From Liolophura sinensis (lineage: Eukaryota > Mollusca > Polyplacophora > Chitonida > Chitonidae), in contig NC_088297.1 in the NCBI RefSeq assembly GCF_032854445.1, positions 5,209,991 to 5,269,990 on the forward strand: DNA of 60,000 bases. The letters are read 5' to 3'. Below are positions 46,891-58,794 of the stretch, one piece after another; positions within the stretch are counted from its first letter, which is position 1, and every line of letters begins with the position of its first letter. Below the pieces are notes generated by a model. It did not search any database. It had not been told where the DNA came from and saw only the letters and a list, made by a program, of their open reading frames with translations. The position numbers and the translations under genes were made by a program.

Positions 46891-48195
46891 TAGTTATCAC
46901 ATTTAACACATAATAACATTAAAAAATATAACATAAAAAAAAATAACACTAGGGACCAGATCTCAGGGATGTTTTGTCCACCAGCAGAATCCTGGTAACT
47001 TTTGCAAACGTGGCCTTCAGTATTCTTTTTTAAAAAGACGAATGTTTACCCTTTCTCCTAACAAATGTGTTTAAGTACAATGCCTGACGCATATCAATGA
47101 CAACCCGACGATGTGGGTGTTCGTGCAAAACACCATTCATCTCTTGCAGCGATGACAAGACAAAACTTCAAAAAAAAGCAAGTTTATGATTTTCAGGCAA
47201 GCCTGATGGCAGACGGCAAAAATTTACTCCTCAGTGAACTTTGATCCTTAGAACCGGGCTGGGGTCAGGATGGGCACAACAGCGAGTCATTCTACTATCT
47301 GTTCTTATCGTCCTACATGGCGTGACATTACACTGTACGATGTGACGCAACAAAGTTTCTTGGAACTCTTTGACAACGCTCTTCCACGGAGATTCCCGAC
47401 GTTGACGTCACAACATCTGCTGGAGTGGAGCCATACAATGACCTTTTTGAGAAATTGTGATAGTACTGTTATCGATATTTGAAGTATTTTCCGGGTTAAT
47501 TACCAAAGTGTGTGTCTGAATAATATAACCAGCCACAAACGATCTATTATTCACCCTAAATACCACAAAACAGGGTATTTTTGATATTCTGAAGACAAAT
47601 CTTCTGAAGGAAGTCCCTGAATAGCCTAGGGCCACTTTCGGAAAAATTCGTAAGACATATTTCTCGATATTTGTTTTTGTAAAAGACGTTGCCTGGGTTA
47701 TATCGCTATAAGGTGACGTCAATTACGAGAAACGTTACGAAGAACTGATTAACGAAGTTTTGTGAAAGTACTTTCTGTACTACTCCACCACCTCTCTATA
47801 ACGTCTTAAAATGCTTTTAGCATTACCAACGTCATAGTGCCCTGCTGCGGCGGACAGTGGCGTCATTATCGGGAAACCCTGCTTCGGCGGACTTTGTTAC
47901 GTCATTATCGGTAAACTCCGTGAAAGACGGTTTCCATGACGCTCTTGTAACCACTGTCACGTCACACGGTATTGAGGACGAATCTGGATGAAGGAAGAGT
48001 AGAATGACTTGCCATCGTACCCATCCATCCCCCAACCCGGGGGAAGAGACTGTCTTACCGATGGAGTGGAAGAGAGATGTACTCAAGAGACTTAAGCAGA
48101 GAAGACTGACACTTAACGACAGTGAAAGTTCAATAGTGAGTAAAATTGTGTCTTTTTCCAATAAGCCGGCATGATTAGCATGAAACCTAAATATA
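46891..48195. other. No recognised gene
   Basis: Short ORFs on both strands (for example 47270-47482 and 47832-48161) show no domain features. Two related 15-20-bp motifs around ggcggac and gtcattatcgg repeat near 47846-47910. Confidence 0.5.
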
Positions 48196-50404
48196 ACCCT
48201 GCCTATCAGGCCAGACTGAACAACATCAGGTTATGGTACTAATTCACCTCTTTCCATCAGGCCAAACTGAACAATATAAGTTACCGTACTAGTTCGCCTC
48301 CTTCCATTAGGCCAGCCTGAACAACAAAAGAGGTTTTTGTGCAAATTCATCTCCTTCCATCAGGCCAAACTGAACAATATAAGTTACTGTACTAATTCGC
48401 CTCCTTCCATCAGGCCAGCCTGAACAACAAAAGAGATTTTTGTACAAATTCGCCTCCTTCCATCATGCCAAACTGAACAATATAAGTTACTGTACTAATT
48501 CGCCTCCTTCCATCAGGCCAGCCTGAACAACAAAAGAGATTTTTGTACAAATTCGCCTCCTTCCATCATGCCAAACTGAACAATATAAGTTACTGTACTA
48601 ATTCGCCTCCTTCCATCAGGCCAGCCTGAACAACAAAAGAGATTTTTGTACAAATTCGCCTTCTTCCATCAGGTCAAACTGAACAATATAAGTTACTGTA
48701 CTAATTCGCCTCCTTCCATCAGGCCAGCCTGAACAACAAAAGAGGTTTTGTACAAATTCGCCTCCTTCCATCATGCCAAACTGAACAATATAAGTTACTG
48801 TACTAATTCGCCTCCTTCCATCAGGCCAGCCTGAACAGCAAAAGAGGTTTTTGAACAAATTTACCTCCTCCCATCATGCCAAACTGAACAATATAAGGTT
48901 ACTGTACTAGTTTGCCTCCTTCCATTAGGCCAGCCTGAACAACAAAAGAGATTTTTGTACAAATTCGCCTCCTTCCATCATGCCAAACTGAACAATATAA
49001 GTTACTGTACTAATTCGCCTCCTTCCATCAGGCCAGCCTGAACAACAAAAGAGATTTTTGTACAAATTCGCCTTCTTCCATCAGGCCAAACTGAACAATA
49101 TAAGTTACTGTACTAATTCGCCTCCTTCCATCAGGCCAGCCTGAACAACAAAAGAGGTTTTGTACAAATTTACCTCCTTCCATCATGCCAAACTGAACAA
49201 TATAAGTTACTGTACTAATTCGCCTCCTTCCATCAGGCCAGCCTGAACAGCAAAAGAAGTTTTTGAACAAATTTACCTCCTTCCATCAGGCCAAAATGAA
49301 CAATATAAGGTTACTGTACTAGTTTGCCTCCTTCCATTAGGCCAGCCTGAACAACAAAAGAGGTTTTTGTACAAACTTACCTCTTTCCATCAGGCCAAAC
49401 TGAACAATATAAGGTTACTGTACTATTTCGCCTCCTTCCATCAGGCCAGCCTGAAAAACAAATAGTTATTGTACTAATTCGCCTCCTTCCATCAGGCCAA
49501 ACTGAACAATATAAGGTTACTGTACTAATTCGCCTCCTTCCATTAGGCCAGCCTGAACAACAAAAGAGGTCTTTGTACAAATTTACCTCCTTCCATCAGG
49601 CCAAACTGAACAATATAAGGTTACTGTACTAATTCGCCTCCTTCCATCAGGCCAGCCTGAACAACAAAAGAGATTTTTGTACAAATTCGCCTCCTTCCAT
49701 TAGGCCAAACTGATCAACATAAGTTACTGTACTAATTCGCCTCCTTCCATCAGGCCAGCCTGAACAACAAAAGAGGTTTTTGTACAAATTCGCCTTCTTC
49801 CATCAGGCCAAACTGATCAACATAAGTTACTGTACTAATTCGCCTCCTTCCATTAGGCCAGCCTGAACAACAAAAGAGGTTTTTGTACAAATTCGCCTTC
49901 TTCCATTATGCCAAACTGAACAATATAAGGTTACTGTACTAATTCGCCTCCTTCCATCAGGCCAGCCTGAACAACAAAAGAGGTTTTTGTACAAATTTAC
50001 CTCCTTCCATCAGGCCATACTGAACAATATAAGGTTAGGGCCTACTGTACTAGTTTGCCTCCTTCCATTAGGCCAGCCTGAACAACAAAAGAGGTTTTTG
50101 TACAAACTTACCTCCTTCCATCATGCCAAACTGAACAATATAAGGTTACTGTTCTAGTTTGCCTCCTTCCATTAGGCCAGCCTGAACAACAAAAGAGGTT
50201 TTTGTACTAATTTACCTCCATCCATCAGGCCAAACTGAACAACATCAGGCTACTGTGCTAATTCGCCTCTTTCCATCAGGTCAGACTAAACAATATAAGG
50301 CTACCTCCGTCGCTTGCACTGACTTCCATGTAGCTAGCCTGAACAACACCATTTTATTGCACTAATTATAATTCACCTCCTTCTATTAGGCCAGCCTGAA
50401 CAAC
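48196..50404. repeat. Dimeric tandem array, about 103-bp period, about 21 copies
   Basis: Two diverged half-units alternate. One is attcgcctccttccatcagg, ccagcctgaacaacaaaaga and gatttttgtacaa. The other carries ccaaactgaacaatataagt and tactgtacta. The half-units share cgcctccttccatca and the tgaacaa core, so the array is a higher-order repeat built from a doubled unit of about 51 bp. Confidence 0.93.
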
Positions 50405-50800
50405 ATAAGGTCTTCGCAAATGGAAGTGTGTATCTATCGCTATATTTATTGTCACAGCGATGAGAGAACAATGGCGATTTACATGCACACCCAATCGATG
50501 TCCGGTTGTCACCAGACCGAAGAATACAATATGAAAGGCACAGAGAGTAAAACAATAACGGCGACGAAGGTGCTGTGGCAAAGCGTCTCATGTAACCGGT
50601 AAAATACGGCCCCTTGTCAGTTTGCCTCAGTCAGCATTTTATGCCGACTGTGCATGTAGGTGCTAAAATAGTGGCAAATTATACACCGTCACTACCACGA
50701 CTCCCCCTTCCCTGGTTCCACGGCTTAAGTGGAATTAGGTAAAAAAAAAAAATAAGGCGGAGATGTTAATTGCAATTTATCAGATGCATTTATCACAATG
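50405..50800 (+). repeat. Dispersed-element flank next to the dimeric array
   Basis: It holds one diverged 48-bp core unit (cacagagagtaaaacaataa, then cggcgacgaaggtg). The flank found at 46725-46890 follows: ggcaaagcgtc, accggtaaaatacgg, tagtggcaaattata, ggaattaggt and tgcaatttatcag. Confidence 0.7.
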
Positions 50801-51309
50801 TATTACAATGCATTATCACTTCTGGTAAAGGGACTTCTTGCAATATGAGTACATATTCCTATATACACATGATATTCATTACAACGACCGTAGGTTAAGT
50901 TAAAATGACTATTCCAAAAAGAAAATAAGCATAAGTCGTTAACATAAATTACCATATTAGTTATACAATCGGCTGTTTGATCGAACACTGGCCTAGTTTA
51001 CTTTGAACTACATATTAGCTCAGTCATACCCCGAGTGTCAGCGATGACGCCAATGGGGAACTCGTACTACTCCGTCCCGCCTGTATCAAGGGGGTCCAAA
51101 GTTGTGAACTCATTTGTTCTTTCCTTTATTACGTCATAATTATCGGTGCACATGCGCTCATAAAACATATATGACGTACACGCATATTGCAACGTCACAG
51201 AAAAAAACAATGTGTTCTACTGTCATTTGGACCACCTGTGCAGCTCGTCCTCACAACTCCCATTGAAAACGGACGCCATTAACAGTCAAAAGATCGTTGA
51301 CAATGAAAA
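50801..51309. other. No recognised gene
   Basis: Unique-looking DNA with no supported exon. It could hold upstream exons of the kinase gene, but none can be demonstrated. Confidence 0.4.
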
Positions 51310-51745
51310 GAACATTAAAGGAGAAGAAAACTTAAAAACATAACACTATAGGCTGAAAAGAGCACATTTTTTTATATCTGTTACATAATTTTGCGATTTT
51401 CTCTTGCCATGCACGTAAAGCCTGAAAACAGCAAAGGTGGCATAAATCGCTGAGTCCATATCGTCCTCCATCTTTAACACCCTGTAGTTTATGCAGGAGG
51501 TGTTGTCTCTAAGCCATTGAGAATCGTCAAACTTCGGCAGTTTCCGATGGCAATTCTCCTCCTAACACAGACGAATTCAGGACTAGTTCTTAGGCAAAAC
51601 GGAGTCGCCCACAGCGGATTTTGGCGTTGACTTTATTTATAATTTATCAACGAGAGGTACATGTTAGAATTTTTATGCCATGCACCTGCTAGTAAATAAA
51701 TACTCTTTTTAATGGTATTTGATTGATATTTAAATTTACTTCTTT
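51310..51745 (+). repeat. Dispersed repeat, copy 2
   Basis: It matches copy 1 in inverse orientation: aggctgaaaagagcacattt, the gcagtttccgatggcaattc block and the tttaatggtatttgattgat end. No coding capacity is visible. Confidence 0.75.
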
Positions 51746-51978
51746 AAGCTAAACATTATGGGTGGTATCTTATAAAAAATTTGGTCAGGTTTTGCACACG
51801 TAGAGCACAACAACATGATTCCTGACCTTCACGTGTTTTTGTCTACTGCCATGTTAAGGTAAATATTTAAGTCTTTATGTACTGAGTTTCTGCTTTCACG
51901 ATCCAGTCTGCCACATGCGAGCTCTTTTATAGCCTTGACACCAAATCTAAGTCTTATGTGTACATTGAAATAATTCAG

Positions 51979-52236
51979 GGTCCTTCGTGGCTCAGTTGAT
52001 TAGCACGCCAGCATTGCGCAATGACCTGCGCAATGACCTGCGCAATGACTCAGGAGCCTCTCGCTGTGAGTTCAAGTTCAAGCTCATGCTGGCATCCTCT
52101 CCGGCCGTACATGGGAAGGTCTGTCATCAACCTGCGGATGGTTGTGGGTTTCCTCTCACCATAATGCTGGCTGTATAAGTGAAATATTCTTGAGTACGAC
52201 GTAAAACAGCAATCAAATAAATGAATAAAATAAAAC
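51979..52236 (+). repeat. Full-length family 1 SINE with an internal 12-bp triplication
   Basis: A box tggctcagttgattagcac, B box gagttcaagttcaagctc, core and aaat tail are present. Within the head gcgcaatgacct is repeated three times in tandem. It ends about 40 bp before the first recognised kinase exon. Confidence 0.88.
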
Positions 52237-52278
52237 GATTGAGTAGATCTATGACCAAATCTCACGTCTCTATCACAG

Positions 52279-52495
52279 CGCTTCATCAACATCCCTCCGT
52301 CCTGGTTACACAATGGAGAGCTCAGGGAGGAAAAGTTCAGGCTCCTTGACCAGCTTATGTGTCACACAGAAGGGGGCAGCCCGATCAACATCTACGAGAG
52401 AGTTGGACCAAAGACTGGCCGCTTCTTGTACCTCAGGCGATCGCAAAGTTACTGCATCTGGAAGGTTCCCCGACCAGACAACCATACATTACATA
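52279..52495 (+). CDS. Kinase gene, upstream coding exon
   Basis: Open in the frame that starts at 52279 (CGC TTC ATC); the frame hits TGA just above at about 52250. An ATG at 52313 lies in another frame whose product lacks features and whose phase does not fit the kinase exon. Only the chosen frame leaves in phase 1, as exon 53149 requires. Confidence 0.7.
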
Positions 52496-54914
52496 GTAAG
52501 AGCTTAGCTAGGTCATCATGTTGAATTAAACCGCCACGTTGGATATATGAAAAGTTGTAGTCAAAGCACAACTGAGATACATATTTTGTTATCGACAACT
52601 GATATTCTAGCATGGTACACGATTTGAATACTGATTTCACTCAGTCGCCTAGAACATACCTTGCGTCTTTCCAACGTCATTGAAAACTAAACTGTTGACT
52701 GCTTCTCTTTGCATGATTCCGTCCCATTTTCGTACTTCATATGCTTTCTTAGTTCTTTGGTGGGTTATTTGTCGTTTTGGGAATTAGCCTTGTGATTTTG
52801 ACCTGGGACATCCTCAATGGTTGACGGCTGGCATACGAATGTCTGTTTCAAAGCATAGACCATTAAACTGGAAAGTTAATACCATTCATTTCAATGGGAG
52901 ACTCGAGGATGAGCTTGATCTGTTGTATATCACAGCAAAAGATTTGATTACCATGAGATTCTGAGCGGAATACCAGCAAAACCAATATTTGATTCCGTCC
53001 AATCAACTTTCCCCTAACATCGGTTGTTTAAATTCAACTCTTTGTCTCGTAATATCCTTAAAAGACCAAAACAGCATTTCAGTCCGTGATGAGTTGCCTT
53101 CAAGAAAGAGACGTGTTGTTTACAAATCTGTTCCTTTACTATTTCCAGATGAAGCCTTGGACGACAAAACTTTGGCGGATGACGAGATTTTGATGATCCA
53201 CAAAATGTCGCAAGAGCTGGCCACCAAAATCAAGTCTCTTGACGTGAGGACTTTGGAGAAAATTTCCTCCGTAGCTCCAAAGATTTGGGAGAGACTGAAG
53301 CAGCTACCACTGGAAGCTTTCGACGCCATGTTAGGACTGAGGGCCGCCGACTGGGACGAGTTTATGAAAAGATGGTATGGGGAACTGAAGGAGGCCGCGA
53401 CCAGAGCCCGTCCGATGTGGAGGGTAACCCCAAAGGCGGGCAGAGTCGCGAGAAAACCTAAAGAGCACGGCGACGGGCCTCACAGAGCACCCTCGCGCAT
53501 CCCAGTCCCTCTCACAAGGCTCCCACAACAGAAAACCCGGTCCCACGAAGAACAACATGTCAATGGAGAAAATGCACTGGACCTCGCCAGCAGTAGTTCT
53601 CCAAAGAATGGGGTCGAATGCGCAGATCGCAAGGATGTGAGAGGTCTCCGGCCGCAGAGGCGCCAGAGAACGACGCAGTCAACACGAGCTAAGAAGGAGA
53701 GCATAGTGTCTCTCTCCGTCTCGACAACCAACAGTAACTGCTTTTCTTCAGAGGTCACAAGGAACAGGGATCCCAGCAGGAAATCTAGAGTCAGTGTCTC
53801 AGTGGGGGAGAAGAATACCACCACTCTCATTGGGGAAAGCACAGGCTGCTACTCCAGCCCTTCAGGATCCTCAAAGAATTGCCGCAATTGCTTGCCAAGG
53901 AGCCCTGAGCCGACAGACGCCACGACTAACTCGCTCTGCCCCGCGTGGAAAACGTCAAACACTGCAGTAGAATCAGTCGATTGTTCCATCTTTTCTCCAG
54001 AGACGTCTGCAAAAGACGTTGGTTTGAGCCCACGGTGCAGAGGTCCAACGGTAAATCTCAAAGCCATGACTCCCATTTCTCCGAAGAGAGGGACGGCTAG
54101 GGCCTGGTGGGAAGGGAATATCGTAGTTTCTTATCATGTGATGGTCCCCATTGTGGACGTGAGCGCAGTCAACCCCAAGTGGGATGAGAACGACAACGAG
54201 TTGGTGGAACTGGGACAAGGGGCTTTCAGCACTGTCTACCTGGCGGATCTCTCCGTACAGCAAGAGACCCGCTTAGTCGCCGTCAAGATATTCAACAGAT
54301 CGGAGAGCACCCCAAGCGACATCCTGAGAGAGGCGAGCATCACGATGGTTCTAGCAGACACGGGGTTTGTCCCTCGTCTCTATGGCTACCTCCTGCCCGA
54401 CATGTCCCTGGTACAGGAGTGCTTCGGCCAGGGAACCACCCTAGAGGATCTTCTGTCTGCCTCCCAAGTGTTCGGCCAGTCAAAGGAAACGTGGTTGAGC
54501 ATAGCCAATCAGCTGGCCCAGGGCCTGAGAGAGTTCTTCCACAGAGGCATTCTGCATAACGACATCAAACCGGAGAACATCCTTGTGGATTGGACGATGC
54601 ACGGGTATCCCGTCAAGTACATCGACTTTGGAAGAGCTACATACTTAACCGGCTATCTATTCACGGAAAAGGATCTTCGATCTGTCAAGAGAGGGCAACT
54701 GGCTCCAGAACTATGGTTCAAAAACAGAACCAGTCCTGCCTCCGATATCTTCAGTCTGGGCCGTGTGCTGACCAGTATTGCTCAGAACGGTGGTAATCTC
54801 GTGGAGATAGAAGACGTGGCGAGAAAATGCGTGAAGCCAACACCCACGAACAGGCCGGAAGTTGATATCATCATCCGCGACCTCCAGGGCCTCCGGTGCC
54901 GCTTACATCACTAA
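52279..54914 (+). CDS. Orphan protein kinase with HND catalytic loop (5' end incomplete)
   Basis: At least two exons: 52279-52495 (after TCTCTATCACAG, donor ATA/GTAAGAG, phase 1) and 53149-54914 (after CTATTTCCAG). Exon one reads RFINIPPSWLHNGELREEKF, then RLLDQLMCHTEGGSPINIYE and IWKVPRPDNHTLH. Exon two opens with a helical part (MIHKMSQELATKIKSL) and a long basic Ser-rich linker. It ends in a kinase domain with glycine loop GQGAFSTVYLA (54214-54246), VAVKIF Lys at 54285-54287, HNDIKPENIL (catalytic Asp at 54561-54563), DFG (from 54624) and APE near 54703. All catalytic residues are present, but Arg of HRD is Asn, so it is a non-RD kinase. A second acceptor at 53082 is in the same phase and would add 22 residues. 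The open frame reaching to 52989 starts with TTG and is intronic. No close family was recognised; upstream exons probably exist. Confidence 0.85.
52510..52865 (+). repeat. Dispersed repeat of about 350 bp, copy 2, in the kinase intron
   Basis: It is a direct copy of 36530-36905. It fills most of the intron between the two recognised kinase exons. A shorter piece recurs at about 44236-44306. Confidence 0.8.
53149..54914 (+). CDS. Kinase gene, terminal coding exon with kinase domain
   Basis: Preceded by the pyrimidine-rich acceptor tgttcctttactatttccag. It runs to the TAA at 54912-54914. If the gene had a single exon, the first ATG in frame would be at 53193, which still includes the entire kinase domain. 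Confidence 0.88.
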
Positions 54915-55145
54915 CAATTATTTTTTTGGGCGTTCACATTCAATTTCGTTTCAGTACATCGACTGTCTGGTGAATTTTAAATTTGAAAAAAAATTTATAA
55001 GTTTTACAAATTCAATTCATAATTCATTACTTACTTTTTAAGACTATTAACGTGTAACTTGTTAAATGGACCTTTATCACGACTTAAAAAAAAACAATTC
55101 CTGGAAAACATCGTTCGTCAACACAGTGGAGTAAAATAACTGTAG

Positions 55146-55151
55146 AATAAA
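55146..55151 (+). terminator. Candidate poly(A) signal AATAAA of the kinase gene
   Basis: AATAAA lies about 230 nt after the stop codon in AT-rich DNA; another lies near 55211. Confidence 0.45.
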
Positions 55152-55463
55152 TCGTATTATAAATTGAAATTGCTTAAAAATTTTATGAAATTTTACTTAT
55201 TAATTTTAACAATAAATTTAAAATTTTATGTCTACATATATGTTACTTAACGCACATGAATATGTATTTATTTAGATTTGAACGTGTCCTGATCTTTTCT
55301 GTGAAAACTATTCGCTTGTGCAGCATTACACACGTAAAACATCGCGCCATCGGTACTTACTCCCTATTTATTTTAATGGTATTTTACGCCTACTCACGAC
55401 TTCATCCAGTATATGATGGCTGTCATGCTATAGGTCGGACCAAACAGAGCTTAGAATGAATGA

Positions 55464-55728
55464 AGGGCCTCTGTGGCCAAGGGCTAACCCCGCGCTGCCG
55501 CAGAAACATGATCTAGAAATCTCTCACCAATGCAGTCATCGTGAGTTCAAGTCCAGCTCATGCTGACTTACTTTCCAAAAGAAAGTGGTAAGTTCAGCCA
55601 GCAACCTGCAGATGGTCGTAGGTTTCCGAAAGGCTCTGTCCGGTTTCCTCTCATCATAATGCTGGCCGCCCTCGCAAGTGAAAGATTATTGAATACAACC
55701 TAACACACCAGTCAAATAAATTGAATAA
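55464..55728 (+). repeat. Family 1 SINE downstream of the kinase gene
   Basis: The head gggcctctgtggccaagggc, B box gagttcaagtccagctc, core and aaat tail are present, with moderate divergence. Confidence 0.82.
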
Positions 55729-55885
55729 CGCCACTTCGCCAATATTACAGCCATGCCATGAAGACAGTGCTAAGAATAAACCACCGCATCTCGGCAGATA
55801 CCAAACCGCCTAACGTATAGCCGTATCTGAACCGGTAAGAGCTGTATTAGCCCACAGCTAGGAGGGACTACGTATCAAGCGCCAG

Positions 55886-55984
55886 CCTCGATGTCACCTG
55901 CCTCCACCAGCTTTGATGTGACCTGCCTTCACCAGCCTCGATGTGACCTGCCTCCACCAGCCTCGATGTGACCTGCCTCCACCT
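55886..55984. repeat. 25-bp tandem repeat, 4 copies
   Basis: The unit is gcctcgatgtgacctgcctc plus cacca. Confidence 0.9.
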
Positions 55985-56974
55985 GCACAATTTCACCAAA
56001 AAAAAACCCCACCCCAAACCCGTCCTTATATTTGGTATGTTTTCTCTACGTCCTCCAGTGTGTAGATGTGGCTACGCCAGCATTGGTAAACCATCCCTTA
56101 TCAGTATGAATTTTGAATGAAAGAAGTCGAACCAACGTTCGCCATGTTTTGAATTAGAACTTCCGGCAAAAGTACCTGGACACAGACCCCCATTACAACT
56201 TCCGTTTTTCGGGACGAGTGTAATTCTGTGTATTTTAGGGTGTAAAGTCTTTTTTTGCTGCCAGCCTGCCGATTTTGGTGTACAGGTGCATGCTTGATAT
56301 GAAAATGCTGGAAATTGTCTAAGCTTTGGGCAGGTATGAGTTTTAATGGTGAAAGTTTGAAATTCTGGGCGTGAGGACACAGAGACAGGTGGTAATGTGA
56401 CTGCGAGTGAAGTCTCCTTGACGTTGCTTGTCACCCCTCCCAGCTGCCGGCATAGAAAGGTCCAGATTTTGACCGTAAACCTATGTCAAGCTTATAATGG
56501 CTTCTTTCTCACAGGCTGGGCCAGGTATGCACCAAAGCTTACTGGCCACAGAATGTTTGGGACTGAGCTACAGCGCTAAACGTTAGCATTGTCGCTTATG
56601 GAAAATTAATGGGGGTCTGAGGCCACCTGTTGGCTGGTTGAACTGCAATGTCTCTAGTAACCTTATACTTGACGGCAATAAAGAATAGCAAATAACAAAT
56701 AATTTTCCAACGAGAACTTCTGCTTGCAGTAATTTTCGAACAGGCACCATGTTCATTTGTTACGGTTATTCAACATAATTCATTATTTCGCTTAAGTGAT
56801 TTTAGAGCAACTAACAGTTTTGCGACAAAGGTCGGTCGACCAATCAGGCTACTACATGTATTACCAATATCCGCACCTTACCCAATACCCACCACACGGT
56901 CTCTTCCAATATCACCGTTTAAAGCACTTGGTGAACGACCAGATTTCCACTAAATCACACCATCGTATGTATAC

Positions 56975-57285
56975 TGCTTGAGTTCTGACGTCGTACATAA
57001 CAATTTTCCTGTCATATGATGACGGGATGTCATTAGAACTGTGTACGTATGCTGTGTCCTTTTGTAACAGGGCAAGCTCATGCTGCCACAGTGCTGCCGC
57101 CGCTGAAGTATCATGCCGAAGACACCAGCCATGACACCCCATCCACTCACATTATTCAGACATCGCGCTAACCAGTCGTGCTTCCTTGTTCTAATCCGAG
57201 CGTCAAGCGAGGCGGCAATAAGTACCATTTTCAAGTACAGTGCCCTACCAAATCTTTGGTATGACCCGACCCAGGTTTGGTAATT
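56975..57285 (-). repeat. Family 3 SINE-like element
   Basis: It is the reverse complement of the 43690 type: gagttctgacgtcgtacata, then aagtatcatgccgaagacac and tttggtatgacccgacccag. Confidence 0.7.
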
Positions 57286-57972
57286 ACATCATCGTAGATG
57301 CCAACATATCGCAACACAGCACATCACAGTGCTTCAACACCATATAGTGACCTATTATATCAATAACTAACGATGATGAAATGAAACTTTTGACAGTGTC
57401 AAAGGCTTTATTAACCCCAATGATTATTACAACCAGTAACCAAATACTGATACAACCAGTAACTAAAAACAATTACAACCAGTAACTAAACACAGGCTAC
57501 AAGCAACAAAATCCTATGGCATATGATTATTTTCAAGACTGACGGTCACACAACGTTCTTATAAACAGTACATACTTTTGTACAACTCTTGAAAACGTTT
57601 AAAATAGCACTGAATAGCACAGTCTTTGAAAGTTTAAAATAGCACTGAAAAAAGATTTTCATTTCAAGCTATTTCAGACTTTTGAACACTCACAATTATG
57701 CAGCTAAAAACATTTACATGTTTATTAATCTTCAAAAAGTAGTTTTTGTCCGAGTTTTTGGAAACTGGAAAATGTTGATAAGTGTGACTTATGGCCGTAA
57801 ATATAGCAGATACACTAACAAATTTGTGCTATGTATTTTGAATTAGAAAGGTGATTTTTCCATAACTCATCTGTACTATTTCAATTTTACATACTCCTAG
57901 GTTCATCTCATTTGAAACAAGGTATTTAGAGATTACCAGTAGCTCGCCTGATTGAACAGTTTGCAAATAGTT

Positions 57973-58200
57973 TGTACTATGGGAGGCAAATGCATTTGGC
58001 AATCCATGTACTATGGGAGGCAACTGTATTTGGCAATCCATGTACTATGGGAGGCAACTGTATTTGGCTATCCATGTACTATGGGAGGCAACTGCATTTG
58101 GCAATCCGTGTACTATGGGAGGCAAATGCATTTGGCAATCCATGTACTATGGGAGGCAAATGCATTTGGCAATCCATGTACTATGGGAGGCAATTGCATT
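57973..58200. repeat. 34-bp tandem repeat, about 7 copies
   Basis: The unit is tgtactatgggaggcaactg plus catttggcaatcca. Because 34 is not a multiple of three, short open frames appear in all three plus frames; none looks like a real gene. Confidence 0.93.
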
Positions 58201-58742
58201 TAACCCAGTGAACAGCTGTTGAGCTATGAGGTAAAAGACTTCTTTTGTCTTTGATATGCAAATCGCTACCAATGATTGTCTATCTCTATACTATGGGTAG
58301 CCACTGAAACCTTATGATTGGTCAAAAATTAACCAATCTGGACACCGACACCACCTCCCACAGCATCTGATCGCCCTTTCACAATATCTCTCCTTAGTAT
58401 GTCAGGCAAGCTCAAAATATTCCACAAAGTTTGAACTGTGCATAATAGCGAAAAGTTGAAATTTACCCCAAGAAAGGTAAATTCAATCAGTAAAGTTTAA
58501 ATGCAACTTGAAAGCACAATTCAACACTGAAATGTATTTTACAGGCAAGATGCATTATGAACTTTCTCAAAATTATACATTAAACAAGCACTACATCTAT
58601 GGAGGACGTGTAGGATAGCTCTGCCTCTGTTCGCAATGTCACATAATAAAAATGTGTGAGTGAAGAGAACATTTGAGAACTGTTGCAGATTCTGTTTATG
58701 TAGAGTTCACTGGAGTCATCCCCACTCCTGCAGCAATTTCTC

Positions 58743-58794
58743 TCACATGTACATATCGTCCCAGCCTGGGGGTCGGGCGTGATCTGGGTCAGGG
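58743..58794 (-). CDS. PSMF1: PSMF1 / PI31 proteasome regulator, last coding exon
   Basis: After the acceptor TCTGTTTCAG the minus strand encodes PDPDHARPPGWDDMYM and a TGA stop. This matches the conserved C-terminal end of PI31 (PDHLPPPGYDDMYL type). PI31 binds the 20S proteasome and acts as its inhibitor/adaptor; the C-terminal proline-rich tail contacts the core particle. The exon enters in phase 2. The preceding exon (FDPFGP region) was not found before 60000, so the upstream intron exceeds 1.2 kb. The exon is short, but the ending is distinctive. Confidence 0.75.

Larger units (their letters stand above)
55152..58742. other. Region between the kinase gene and PSMF1
   Basis: It contains SINE copies at 55464 and 56975, a 25-bp repeat at 55886-55984 and a 34-bp repeat at 57973-58200. 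A 120-codon minus ORF at 56072-56434 has no recognisable family. Part is probably the PSMF1 3' untranslated region. Confidence 0.5.

Noticed and set aside
48616-49580. Minus ORFs repeating CCSGWPDGRRR-like words
   Set aside because: They are translations of the 103-bp tandem array and are broken every one or two units.
51053-51140. Short ORF beginning MGNSYYSVPP as a possible first kinase exon
   Set aside because: It is 28 codons long, and no good donor in a compatible phase was found.
52313-52507. 64-codon ORF with an ATG in good context
   Set aside because: Its frame differs from the one whose product (NGELREEKFRLLDQL) looks genuine and whose phase joins the kinase exon.
52989-53148. In-frame N-terminal extension of the kinase from 52989
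   Set aside because: It begins with TTG and ends at a strong pyrimidine-rich acceptor (53148), so it is most likely intron, apart from possible use of the acceptor at 53082.
56072-56434. 120-codon minus ORF as a gene
   Set aside because: No domain, no splice or promoter support, and no family recognised.
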